Positions 8,289 through 15,722 of a stretch of 64,000 nucleotides of DNA are shown here, piece after piece. Where the stretch lies: positions 1 through 64,000 of IMG/VR virus record IMGVR_UViG_3300042503_000110; one strand, 5' to 3'. The notes beneath the pieces are model-generated. The model saw only the letters and a program-made list of their open reading frames with translations. It made no database searches and had not been told where the DNA came from. Source of the DNA: a virus. A program made the translations under genes and the position numbers. How positions within the stretch are numbered: the stretch's first letter is position 1; each line of letters opens with the position of its first letter.

Positions 8289-8636
8289 ATGGGAGATATG
8301 AGATTTAGGCCCGAATTTATGGGCAACGGACACGCTGGTAGAGTGCTGGACCTAATTCTCAAAGGAAGAAGTAGAATCACTTACTTGAATTTAATTGATT
8401 ACAACTCACTTAGATTTATGTTAGGTTCTATTGACGGAATTTCTCTAGATGGCAACATAGCTACAATTAGAGATGCAATTGGTAATTTTGAAACTACGTT
8501 AATTATAGACCAAAAGTTACGTAGTTTTGATTTAAAATTTGCAGACAAATATCCTACGGTATCTTATCTTCTTTACGATGATTTGAGCGGCCCAGGATAT
8601 TTGCTAACAGAATTAGGCGAGCGTTTAGTAGTTTAA
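8289..8636 (+). CDS. Hypothetical protein in the fibre cluster
   Basis: A 115-residue protein starting MGDMRFRPEFMGNGHAGR. It has no signal peptide, membrane segment or motif I recognise. The composition is that of a soluble mixed alpha/beta domain, ending LTELGERLVV. It opens the operon that continues with tail-fibre genes, with nine bases to the next start. A virion or fibre-attachment role is suggested only by position. Confidence 0.55.
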   Translation: MGDMRFRPEFMGNGHAGRVLDLILKGRSRITYLNLIDYNSLRFMLGSIDGISLDGNIATIRDAIGNFETTLIIDQKLRSFDLKFADKYPTVSYLLYDDLSGPGYLLTELGERLVV

Positions 8637-8645
8637 AAATATAAA

Positions 8646-9953
8646 ATGGCAACTTTAGAAAGAAGAACCTCCGAACTCCCCTTAGTCTCTGGTCTATCTG
8701 CTGTAGATAGAATCCTTGTATTAAAAGCAGGGGTGACTTCACTTGCAACAGTAACTGAGGTAACAGCAGCTTCTTTCTTAGGTAAAACTACAGACCAACT
8801 TGCTGAGGGAACAAACAATCTTTATTTTACACCTAGTCGAGTATCTCAGCAGATTTTAAATACGCTGGTAGCAGGGACGAACATATCTTTTGGATATAAC
8901 CTTACGACCAATCAAATTACAATCAACTCTACTGGTAACGTCTTTAGCGTAAATAATAAGACAGGAGCAGTTAGTTTAAATACAGACGATATTGGAGAGG
9001 GATCTACTAATCTTTACTATACAAACGAAAGAGTAGATGATAGAGTAGCTACCTTACTACAAGCAGGAAGTAACGTTAGTTTAGTTTACAACGACCTACT
9101 AAATACTTTGACTATTAGCAGCACAGGAAACGTGCGCTCAGTTAACAGCCAAGTAGGAGACATTACTCTAAACACAGATAATATTGGAGAAGGCTCTAAC
9201 AATGTTTATTATACAGTCGCTAGAGTAAATCAGTGGTTAATTACAAAGTCAACTACAGACTTAGCAGAGGGCACAAACAAATACTTTACTGAGCCTAGAG
9301 TTTTGGTTTCTTTGTTGGCTGGACTAACAAACCAGACGAACACACCAATCACAACAGCTGATTCAGTTCTGACTGCTTTTGGTAAACTCCAAACTCAGCA
9401 CACTACTCTTCTAAACTCTACAAATACGCACGTAGGCCGCACAGACAATCCTCACAACGTTACTAAAGCTCAAGTAGGATTAGATAACGTACCTAACGTT
9501 AATACGTCAAACGCATCAAACATAACAAGTGGGGTACTTCCTGATGCGCGACTTTCGTCAAACGTAACTCAACAAGGAAACACATTTAACGGACTTAATC
9601 AGTTAGTTAGATTAGACGCTCTAGGAAAACTTCCTGCAATAGACGGATCTCAACTAACAGGGTTAATTTCTCAAATCGCTAACTTATCAGACGTTCAACT
9701 TATAGATTTACAAGTAGGACAAACTTTGTCTTACAATGGTACTAAGTGGGTAAACACCACCTCAGCTACTGCGACTGTACGCCACGACTACTCAGGCGTT
9801 TACTCGTATGTAGGAAGAGCACCTCAGTTAAGTCCTGAAGCGAGCGCAGTCTGGAAAATTACCCGAATCCAAGTCCTTACGGACGGTAACGTTTTAACAA
9901 CAACAGCAAACAACGTGACCTGGACAGGTCGCCTAACTCATTCATATTCATAA
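8646..9953 (+). CDS. Tail fibre protein with GEGSTNLYYT repeats
   Basis: A 435-residue phage fibre. It carries at least four copies of a repeat of the form 'DxGEGSTNLYYTNERVDDRV' (LAEGTNNLYFTPSRV, DIGEGSTNLYYTNERV, NIGEGSNNVYYTVARV, LAEGTNKYFTEPRV) separated by 'VxSVNxxxGxxxLNTD' strands. A common fibre segment DNPHNVTKAQVGLDNVPNV follows (residues about 265-285), then a C-terminal beta region. These repeats are typical of trimeric phage fibres. It is soluble with no export signal and sits in the host-recognition module. Confidence 0.8.
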   Translation: MATLERRTSELPLVSGLSAVDRILVLKAGVTSLATVTEVTAASFLGKTTDQLAEGTNNLYFTPSRVSQQILNTLVAGTNISFGYNLTTNQITINSTGNVFSVNNKTGAVSLNTDDIGEGSTNLYYTNERVDDRVATLLQAGSNVSLVYNDLLNTLTISSTGNVRSVNSQVGDITLNTDNIGEGSNNVYYTVARVNQWLITKSTTDLAEGTNKYFTEPRVLVSLLAGLTNQTNTPITTADSVLTAFGKLQTQHTTLLNSTNTHVGRTDNPHNVTKAQVGLDNVPNVNTSNASNITSGVLPDARLSSNVTQQGNTFNGLNQLVRLDALGKLPAIDGSQLTGLISQIANLSDVQLIDLQVGQTLSYNGTKWVNTTSATATVRHDYSGVYSYVGRAPQLSPEASAVWKITRIQVLTDGNVLTTTANNVTWTGRLTHSYS

Positions 9954-9965
9954 GATTATAATATT

Positions 9966-10262
9966 ATGCCTATACAATCAACAAACCCAACCATTGTAGA
10001 TGGAGTAGAGTATCCTCTTCTTCTTGTTAATTTGGCTATATCTCCTTTAGTTAAAGAGGGAGGACAAATTGGAGCATCTGTAGCTATGCGTCTTGTTCCC
10101 TACAGAGATTTGGGGGGAGACATTGAGCAACTTCCTGAGTCTATGAAAGCTGTTTCATATTTTGACATATTCAAAGAAGCTGAGACAGATCCTGAAATAG
10201 CGTCTGCTGTTACTAAAATAATGGAAGGTCTACAAGAATTTATCAACGATAAAGGACTTTAA
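9966..10262 (+). CDS. Hypothetical small protein between fibre genes
   Basis: A 98-residue protein starting MPIQSTNPTIVDGVEYPLLL, with a beta-rich N-terminal half (LVNLAISPLVKEGG, GASVAMRLVPYRD) and a helical end (AVTKIMEGLQEFINDK). Small proteins of this kind often sit beside tail-fibre genes in Bacteroidota phages. No enzymatic motif is visible. It is two bases from the next gene, so translation is probably coupled with the discoidin-like fibres. Confidence 0.55.
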   Translation: MPIQSTNPTIVDGVEYPLLLVNLAISPLVKEGGQIGASVAMRLVPYRDLGGDIEQLPESMKAVSYFDIFKEAETDPEIASAVTKIMEGLQEFINDKGL

Positions 10263-10264
10263 TT

Positions 10265-11902
10265 ATGGGACTTAGAGTTGCAGTAGCTAATGGAAACTGG
10301 AGTAATCCTAGTACTTGGGAGGGAGGTATTCTTCCTACTGCTACAGATGTTGCAGCAACTAACGGTTTTGTAGTTAATATTGACCAAGATATAACAGTCG
10401 AAGGTCTTACAAACTTAGCCCATTATCCAAGTGCTATTCCTCCTATGGTTGACAATGACTTCCCTGGAGGAGTAGTTACTACGAGTGGTACTTTTGATCC
10501 ATCTTACGATTCTTGGAAAGCATTTAATTTTAGTACTGATACATTCCAATCATGGATTCATACCAATGGTGTTGTCGCAGGTTGGTTGGCTTACGAGTTT
10601 AAAATTCCTAAAGTTATTAATAAATACGTAGTCGTAAGAACATATGCTAACCAACTTGCTAGTATGCCTAGAGACTGGACGTTTGAAGGTTGGACTGGAA
10701 GTACTTGGGTAGTTCTTCATACAGTTACTGGACATAACTCTCTCACTCCTTACACAGGAACATTTACAAATACAACAGCATATAAAAAATACCGTATAAA
10801 CATAACAGCAAATAATGGTGGAAGCTACAGTGCTATTGATTTGATGTATATGGGCCTTACTACGGACCCAACAACTACAAGTAATGTAGGAGGGTCTTTT
10901 ACAGTTACTCCTGGGAGAACAATTACCTGTACTCAAATTGGTTTATTAGGAGGGGGAAATAATGTTCTTATAACTTTAAATTCTACAGGAACTTATAATA
11001 TTATTGGGGACATTATAAAACAAGGAAGTGTTAATGTTTTAAATATTACCGCAAATTGCACTGTTAATATAGTTGGAGATATTAAAGCAACATTTTCGGG
11101 AGGAAGAACAATACAAACTTTTAGTACTTGTACTTTAAATATTACAGGAAATATTTTAGGACCATTTTCTAATAACTCAAATTGTTTGTATTTAGATTCA
11201 GTTGCTGCTGTTTATATTACGGGAAACATTACTTCTAATAATAGAAGCAGTGGCACTGATTATGCGATTTTTATAGTAAATAGTTCTAGATGTGAAATAA
11301 CTGGAAATGTATTTCATAATTATGCTGGCCAAGGAATAATAATAAACAACTCGGGACTTTTAAGAATAGTAGGAACTTTAAATGCAAAAGCTATTAATCT
11401 TGGAGGGTTTCCTGTAATTTACAATGATTATAGCAGTTCAGCCACAAATTTATTTTCTGGTCCCTTTGTTTTTTCAGAGAGTGCACACTCTCCTATTATG
11501 GTAGCAAGAATGAATTTAATCAGAACTTTTAACTCTTACGTAGAGTTTAGAGACAATTCTACAAACGGAGCATTACTTCCAGCACTTCAAGCACCTGCGA
11601 CAAGATTAGTATCTCCAGATACAGTAGCGGATGCTCCAAGTCCAAATAACGTAAGACAAGGAATTGCATACTCTTTAGGTGCTTTGACTGGAACTATGAT
11701 AGTACCAAGTCCAAGTAATGTAGCAAACAACGTACCTGTAGACAACACAGTAGGTACGGCTGTACTAGACGCTAGTTCAATTTGGGCAGTTCCTTTGACT
11801 AACTTAAACATTTTAAATAGTATAGGAAGAAGAGTCAAAAACGCTGCTACGGTAGAAACTACGGGAGCACAAATTCAAGCAACTTTAAACGATAACGAAT
11901 AA
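10265..11902 (+). CDS. Fibre/adhesin with discoidin-like domain, copy 1
   Basis: A 545-residue protein. N-terminal module GNWSNPSTWEGGILPTATD (seen in surface beta-helix proteins), then residues about 70-197 resembling an F5/8 type C (discoidin) sugar-binding domain: WKAFNFSTD, WLAYEFKIPKVINKYVV, PRDWTFEGW, WVVLHTVTG, TAYKKYRINIT. Next comes a right-handed beta-helix-like region of short repeats (NITANCTVNIVGDI, TLNITGNILG). The last 100 residues match a widespread fibre tip: DVRQG-like, LTGTM..PSPSNV, VPVDNTVGTAVLDA, NSIGRRVKNAATVETTG. Its stop overlaps the start of its paralogue (TAATG). Probable receptor-binding protein. Confidence 0.75.
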   Translation: MGLRVAVANGNWSNPSTWEGGILPTATDVAATNGFVVNIDQDITVEGLTNLAHYPSAIPPMVDNDFPGGVVTTSGTFDPSYDSWKAFNFSTDTFQSWIHTNGVVAGWLAYEFKIPKVINKYVVVRTYANQLASMPRDWTFEGWTGSTWVVLHTVTGHNSLTPYTGTFTNTTAYKKYRINITANNGGSYSAIDLMYMGLTTDPTTTSNVGGSFTVTPGRTITCTQIGLLGGGNNVLITLNSTGTYNIIGDIIKQGSVNVLNITANCTVNIVGDIKATFSGGRTIQTFSTCTLNITGNILGPFSNNSNCLYLDSVAAVYITGNITSNNRSSGTDYAIFIVNSSRCEITGNVFHNYAGQGIIINNSGLLRIVGTLNAKAINLGGFPVIYNDYSSSATNLFSGPFVFSESAHSPIMVARMNLIRTFNSYVEFRDNSTNGALLPALQAPATRLVSPDTVADAPSPNNVRQGIAYSLGALTGTMIVPSPSNVANNVPVDNTVGTAVLDASSIWAVPLTNLNILNSIGRRVKNAATVETTGAQIQATLNDNE

Positions 11903-13605
11903 TGGCAGCAATCGTAGCAATAAAAAGTGGCAACTGGAATGATCCTACTGTTTGGCATTTAAGTAGAATACCCGAAGTAGATGATGTAGTTTATGCAAGT
12001 GGTTATACTGTAACTGTAAATATAAGTACAACTGTTCGACGAATTTCAAATAAAGCTTCTACGGGATTTAGTGCTGTTCCTATTATGACTGGGTATACTA
12101 CTCCTTCAGGTATAGCAAGTTCACTAACTAGATACGATGACAATAACTATCAACCTTGGAAAGCTTTTGATAATACTACTTCTACTGAATGGATTGGAGT
12201 TAGCGGAAGACCATTACCCGAGTGGTTACAATATGAATTTGTTAGTCCTAAAATTATAATAGGTTATTCAGTTCAAAATATTACTTATAATGGAGATCGT
12301 CCTACGAACTGGCAATTTCAGGCTTGGGATGGAACAAATTGGGTTGTTTTAGATACTGTAACAGGTGCTCCCTCCCAAACAACTCCTTATGTAAGAACTT
12401 TTACTAATTCTACAGCTTATTCTCGATATAGAATCTATATCACTGCAAGTTTAAGTACAAATTATGTGGCAATATCTGAGTTAAGATTATTTGAAACTAT
12501 AACAGACGCACAAAACGCTGCAAGTGGCGGAGGATTTATTTTAAATCCAAACGTAAGTTTAAATTGTACTGAATGGATTGAAGCCTCTAACGTTACTATA
12601 TTAACTTGGGCTGGAGGAGCAGGAACAACTAGTTCAGTTACTAGCCCTATTTTATATGCAGCAACTGCAGGCAATACTTTTGTTATTAATGGACAAGGAA
12701 CTTTAAATGTTAATATTGCCTCTACTACGACTCAAGGCGGAAGCACAAATATTTATTTTATATCTAATACAGGCACAGTTAACTTAGTTACTAATATTAC
12801 TCCATTAACTACAGCAAATACTGGTGGAAGAATGGTTTATATAAGTGCCAATGCGCTTGTAAATATTACTGGAGATTTAACAGGAGTATTTAGAAATATG
12901 GGTATGGTCCAAATAACAAGTAATTGTACCGTTAATATTGTAGGTACTGTTACCTATACTGATGTTTCTTATCCTTTTGATATTAACACTTCTATTTGTA
13001 CAATGAACATAACAGGAACAGTGCGCAGCGCTGTAAATGCAACTATTTCTCTAGGAATAGTAGTTTACAGTAGTATTGTTTTGACTATTGTTGGACCTAT
13101 TATAAGTCAAGGAAATACCGTCCCTTTGTATTTACCTTCAAATAACTCAATTGCTCTTCTTTCAGGTCCCTTTGTGTATTCACCTTATGGATATAGTCCT
13201 GTTTGGGCTTCTAGATATCATTTGATTCCAAGTACAACTACTTATATTGAATTTGCAGACTCAACTACAGGAGGCTTACCTTTTCCAGGAGCTATAGCAC
13301 CTAGAGCACAGTTTATTTCTCCATCAGCAAGTAGTGATAGTCCTGATCCAGAAGATGTTAGATTTGGAGTGTCTTATGCTTATAATTCTCTTACAGGAAC
13401 TTTGCGCATGCCTCATCCTAACCAAGTAACCTACGGAGTAGCAGTAGATAATACTTTTGGTAACGCAGTACTTACCGCAGCTTCTGTATGGGATTATCTA
13501 GTCTCAAACATTACTACAGAAAACAGCATAGGTATGAGATTAAAGAACGTATCTACTCCCCAAACTACGGGAGAACAACTTGAAGCATTCTTGCGCTTAG
13601 AATAG
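11902..13605 (+). CDS. Fibre/adhesin with discoidin-like domain, copy 2
   Basis: A 567-residue paralogue of the preceding gene with the same domain order: GNWNDPTVWHLSRIPEVDD start; discoidin-like domain at residues about 66-197 (WKAFDNTTS, WLQYEFVSPKIIIGY, PTNWQFQAWDG, TAYSRYRIYIT); beta-helix-like middle (NALVNITGDLTG, SNCTVNIVGTV); and the same tip (EDVRFGVSYAYNSLTGTL, VAVDNTFGNAVLTA, NSIGMRLKNVSTPQTTG). The middle has diverged while both ends are kept, as expected for duplicated receptor-binding proteins with different targets. The TAG stop lies just before the next promoter. Confidence 0.75.
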   Translation: MAAIVAIKSGNWNDPTVWHLSRIPEVDDVVYASGYTVTVNISTTVRRISNKASTGFSAVPIMTGYTTPSGIASSLTRYDDNNYQPWKAFDNTTSTEWIGVSGRPLPEWLQYEFVSPKIIIGYSVQNITYNGDRPTNWQFQAWDGTNWVVLDTVTGAPSQTTPYVRTFTNSTAYSRYRIYITASLSTNYVAISELRLFETITDAQNAASGGGFILNPNVSLNCTEWIEASNVTILTWAGGAGTTSSVTSPILYAATAGNTFVINGQGTLNVNIASTTTQGGSTNIYFISNTGTVNLVTNITPLTTANTGGRMVYISANALVNITGDLTGVFRNMGMVQITSNCTVNIVGTVTYTDVSYPFDINTSICTMNITGTVRSAVNATISLGIVVYSSIVLTIVGPIISQGNTVPLYLPSNNSIALLSGPFVYSPYGYSPVWASRYHLIPSTTTYIEFADSTTGGLPFPGAIAPRAQFISPSASSDSPDPEDVRFGVSYAYNSLTGTLRMPHPNQVTYGVAVDNTFGNAVLTAASVWDYLVSNITTENSIGMRLKNVSTPQTTGEQLEAFLRLE

Positions 13606-13607
13606 AC

Positions 13608-13637
13608 TTGACTTATTTTTTTAAAGGTTTATATTTG
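13608..13637 (+). promoter_or_regulatory. Promoter for the lysis/secretome operon
   Basis: TTGAC with TTG at 13608-13610, 19 bases, then TATATTTG at 13630-13637. First start at 13661. The next eleven genes are packed with gaps of at most five bases or with overlaps, and no terminator is visible before 21726, so this one promoter probably serves the whole operon. Confidence 0.75.
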
Positions 13638-13660
13638 TCTTAGGACAAAGAACTATATTT

Positions 13661-13909
13661 ATGAAATTTGTAAATTTTATTGGAGGTCTTTTCAAGGATG
13701 AAAAAGGCAATGTCTCCATGAAACGTTTGTGCGGATTGGTATGTACTCTTACTCTTTGCGCAACGTTGTACGCTAACTCTTTTACAGAGTCTCACTTTGC
13801 TCCATCTACTCCTTTGGTAGATGCTGTAGCATTACTTGCATTTGGCACTCTCGGGCTCACAAGTGCCGAAAAAATTCTGAAAAAGAAAGAAGGAGACTCT
13901 GCTGAATAA
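13661..13909 (+). CDS. Holin-like small membrane protein
   Basis: An 82-residue protein with two likely membrane helices (residues about 22-40, LCGLVCTLTLCATLYANSF, and about 52-68, VDAVALLAFGTLGLTSA), a short periplasmic loop and a basic C-terminus (EKILKKKEGD). Size and topology suit a class II holin, which would open the inner membrane for lysis. It is first in the operon and two genes ahead of a cell-wall enzyme candidate. The separation by a homing endonuclease gene suggests the two were once adjacent. No direct holin signature exists, so this is by topology and context. Confidence 0.6.
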   Translation: MKFVNFIGGLFKDEKGNVSMKRLCGLVCTLTLCATLYANSFTESHFAPSTPLVDAVALLAFGTLGLTSAEKILKKKEGDSAE

Positions 13910-13911
13910 AC

Positions 13912-14610
13912 ATGGCTTATGTCTACAGACATATCAGGTTAGATAAGAATGTACCTTTCTATATTGGATTAGGTACAGATTCTAATTATTCTAGAGCACA
14001 TCAAACTAAAAGTAGAAATCAACACTGGCATAATGTTGTAAAACACTCTGAGTATAGGGTAGAGATTATGTTAGACGATTTATCCTTTGAGGAGGCTTGT
14101 GCAAAAGAAATAGAACTGATAAGTGTGTATGGCAGAGTAGATACTTGTGGAGGTACTCTAGTTAATTGGACTGATGGAGGACAAGGTACTTTAGGTTGGA
14201 GACATGAGATAGGTTACTGGACAGGTAGGACTTTACCAGAATCTATGCGTAAGAATCTATCTGAAGTTGCTAAGTTAAGAGTAGGAGAGAAGAATCATTT
14301 TTATGGGAAATCTCACTCCGAAGAAACAAAAGAAAAACTTAGACAGTCTAGACTAGGTAGTGCTCTTCCAGAAGAAACTAAACTTAAAATAAAAGAGTCT
14401 TTAAAGAACTCTGAAGCTTTTAAGAATAGAGTTCAGGCTGTTAGGCTAGGGGCAGACAATCCTAAATCTAAACAAGTAATCAATACCGAAACAGGAGAGA
14501 CTTATGAGAACCTTAGAATAGCTTCAGAAATTACTGGAATAAACTACGATAAACTAAGATCTTACTGCCAAGGAAAAGTAAAAAGTAAAACAAATTGGAG
14601 ATATAATTAA
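13912..14610 (+). CDS. GIY-YIG homing endonuclease
   Basis: A 232-residue protein. Residues about 3-95 form a GIY-YIG nuclease domain (VYRHIRLDKNVPFYIGLG, later ELISVYGRVDTCGG and LVNWTDGGQG). The next part has NUMOD3-type DNA-binding repeats (GEKNHFYGKSHSEETKEKL and a second related copy). The C-terminus is a NUMOD1-like helix-turn-helix (TGETYENLRIASEITGI). Such enzymes cut an unoccupied allele and spread by repair. It is a free-standing gene fitted with two-base spacers between the holin-like gene and the endolysin candidate, without disturbing either frame. It is probably a selfish insertion. Confidence 0.85.
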   Translation: MAYVYRHIRLDKNVPFYIGLGTDSNYSRAHQTKSRNQHWHNVVKHSEYRVEIMLDDLSFEEACAKEIELISVYGRVDTCGGTLVNWTDGGQGTLGWRHEIGYWTGRTLPESMRKNLSEVAKLRVGEKNHFYGKSHSEETKEKLRQSRLGSALPEETKLKIKESLKNSEAFKNRVQAVRLGADNPKSKQVINTETGETYENLRIASEITGINYDKLRSYCQGKVKSKTNWRYN

Positions 14611-14612
14611 TC

Positions 14613-15263
14613 ATGAACTATACTAGAGAACAAATCGAAGCCGCAGTAAAAGCCAAGGGCTATGTTTACTTTGATGGCGCAAAAGACTATGATGTAAATA
14701 TCATAGGTGTACGTAATTCTTCTACTGGAAATGATGTTACCAACCTATTTGATGACACCATGACTGTTGCTTACAAAGTAGCAGGTAAATGGGTATTTCA
14801 TCAATGGCAAGCTACTACCGATCCTGGAACAAAAGGTGTTATGCAGTTCCATAACCCTGGCGGAGTAGCGCGTCTAGTTGCTGGTCAATATCGTGGAAGC
14901 CACGCTATTGGGTTGCACCAAGGAAAGTATGAAGCGTTGAAACAAAAAGCAAACGTAAAAGTTTACCGTGACGCTAACAAAGACATGACTTATGATGAGT
15001 CTAAAATCACTGAAGGTGTGTATGGTATTAACATCCACAAAGCAGGTGCAGATTCTACATTTGTAGAGAACTGGTCTGAAGGATGTCAAGTATTCAAACG
15101 TGAAAAAGATTTTAACCAATTTATGGAAATCATGCGCCAAGCACGTGGTGTCCATGGTAACTCTTTCACTTACACTTTGATTGAGTCTGGGGACTTTCTT
15201 GCCGCAGACAAAGCAGCTGGAGAAGCAAAGAAAGCAGCAAAAGCAGCTAAGGCAAAAAAATAA
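14613..15263 (+). CDS. Putative endolysin-type cell-wall enzyme
   Basis: A 216-residue protein starting MNYTREQIEAAVKAKGYVYF. Its core has YKVAGKWVFHQWQATTDPG, HNPGGVARLVAGQYRG and then INIHKAGADS...WSEGCQVF. The His followed 13 residues later by Ser-x-Gly-Cys is reminiscent of the L,D-transpeptidase (YkuD) active site 'H-x(13-16)-[ST]-H-G-C', with Glu in place of the second His. There is no signal peptide, as expected for a holin-dependent lysin. The C-terminus is a Lys/Ala-rich helix. The holin-like gene two genes upstream supports a lysis role. The exact reaction is not certain. Confidence 0.55.
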   Translation: MNYTREQIEAAVKAKGYVYFDGAKDYDVNIIGVRNSSTGNDVTNLFDDTMTVAYKVAGKWVFHQWQATTDPGTKGVMQFHNPGGVARLVAGQYRGSHAIGLHQGKYEALKQKANVKVYRDANKDMTYDESKITEGVYGINIHKAGADSTFVENWSEGCQVFKREKDFNQFMEIMRQARGVHGNSFTYTLIESGDFLAADKAAGEAKKAAKAAKAKK

Positions 15264-15722
15264 ATGAAAAATTGGAAGGCCCTTTGTAGTCTTCTTTTCT
15301 TAGTCAACTCCTGCTTTTGTCAAACATTGTCAAAGGCAGGGGATGGCTGGGACTTAAAAATTGATTCGGCAATCAACCTAATTAAAAACTATGACATTGA
15401 TAAGTACATAGTTTTTACTGAAGTCTGTGAGCGGATTGATTTTTGGAACAGTTCTTTTTCTTCCACAGGTATAGTTGAAGGTCGCTATACCATACTTGTA
15501 GCAGATGCAGACATTAAGTTAAATTCAATTAACAACTTAGCCTGCGTCTTAGTTCACGAAAGCCAGCATCTTTTCTACGCAAAAGAAGGCATTGTTTTAA
15601 GTGAAGCGGAAGAAGAATATAAATGCTACATGTACGAGTTGTCCTTCATCAAAAACATTCCAACCCCTGAGCCATGGTTACTGGCAAATCTTTATGAAAA
15701 ACTGCAAAAATATAGACAATGA
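15264..15722 (+). CDS. Exported small HExxH metallopeptidase-like protein
   Basis: A 152-residue protein with an N-terminal export signal (KNWKALCSLLFLVNSCFCQ). Cysteine at 17 after LVNS could be a weak lipobox, so it may be a lipoprotein or be cut by signal peptidase I. The motif LVHESQHLFYAKEG at about residues 94-107 is a zinc-peptidase HExxH, and the acidic helix SEAEEEYKCYMYE 15-20 residues later could give the third ligand, as in small gluzincins. It is therefore a candidate secreted protease working in the host periplasm or envelope. Its start directly abuts the previous stop, and its TGA overlaps the next ATG (ATGA). Activity is not proven. Confidence 0.55.
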   Translation: MKNWKALCSLLFLVNSCFCQTLSKAGDGWDLKIDSAINLIKNYDIDKYIVFTEVCERIDFWNSSFSSTGIVEGRYTILVADADIKLNSINNLACVLVHESQHLFYAKEGIVLSEAEEEYKCYMYELSFIKNIPTPEPWLLANLYEKLQKYRQ

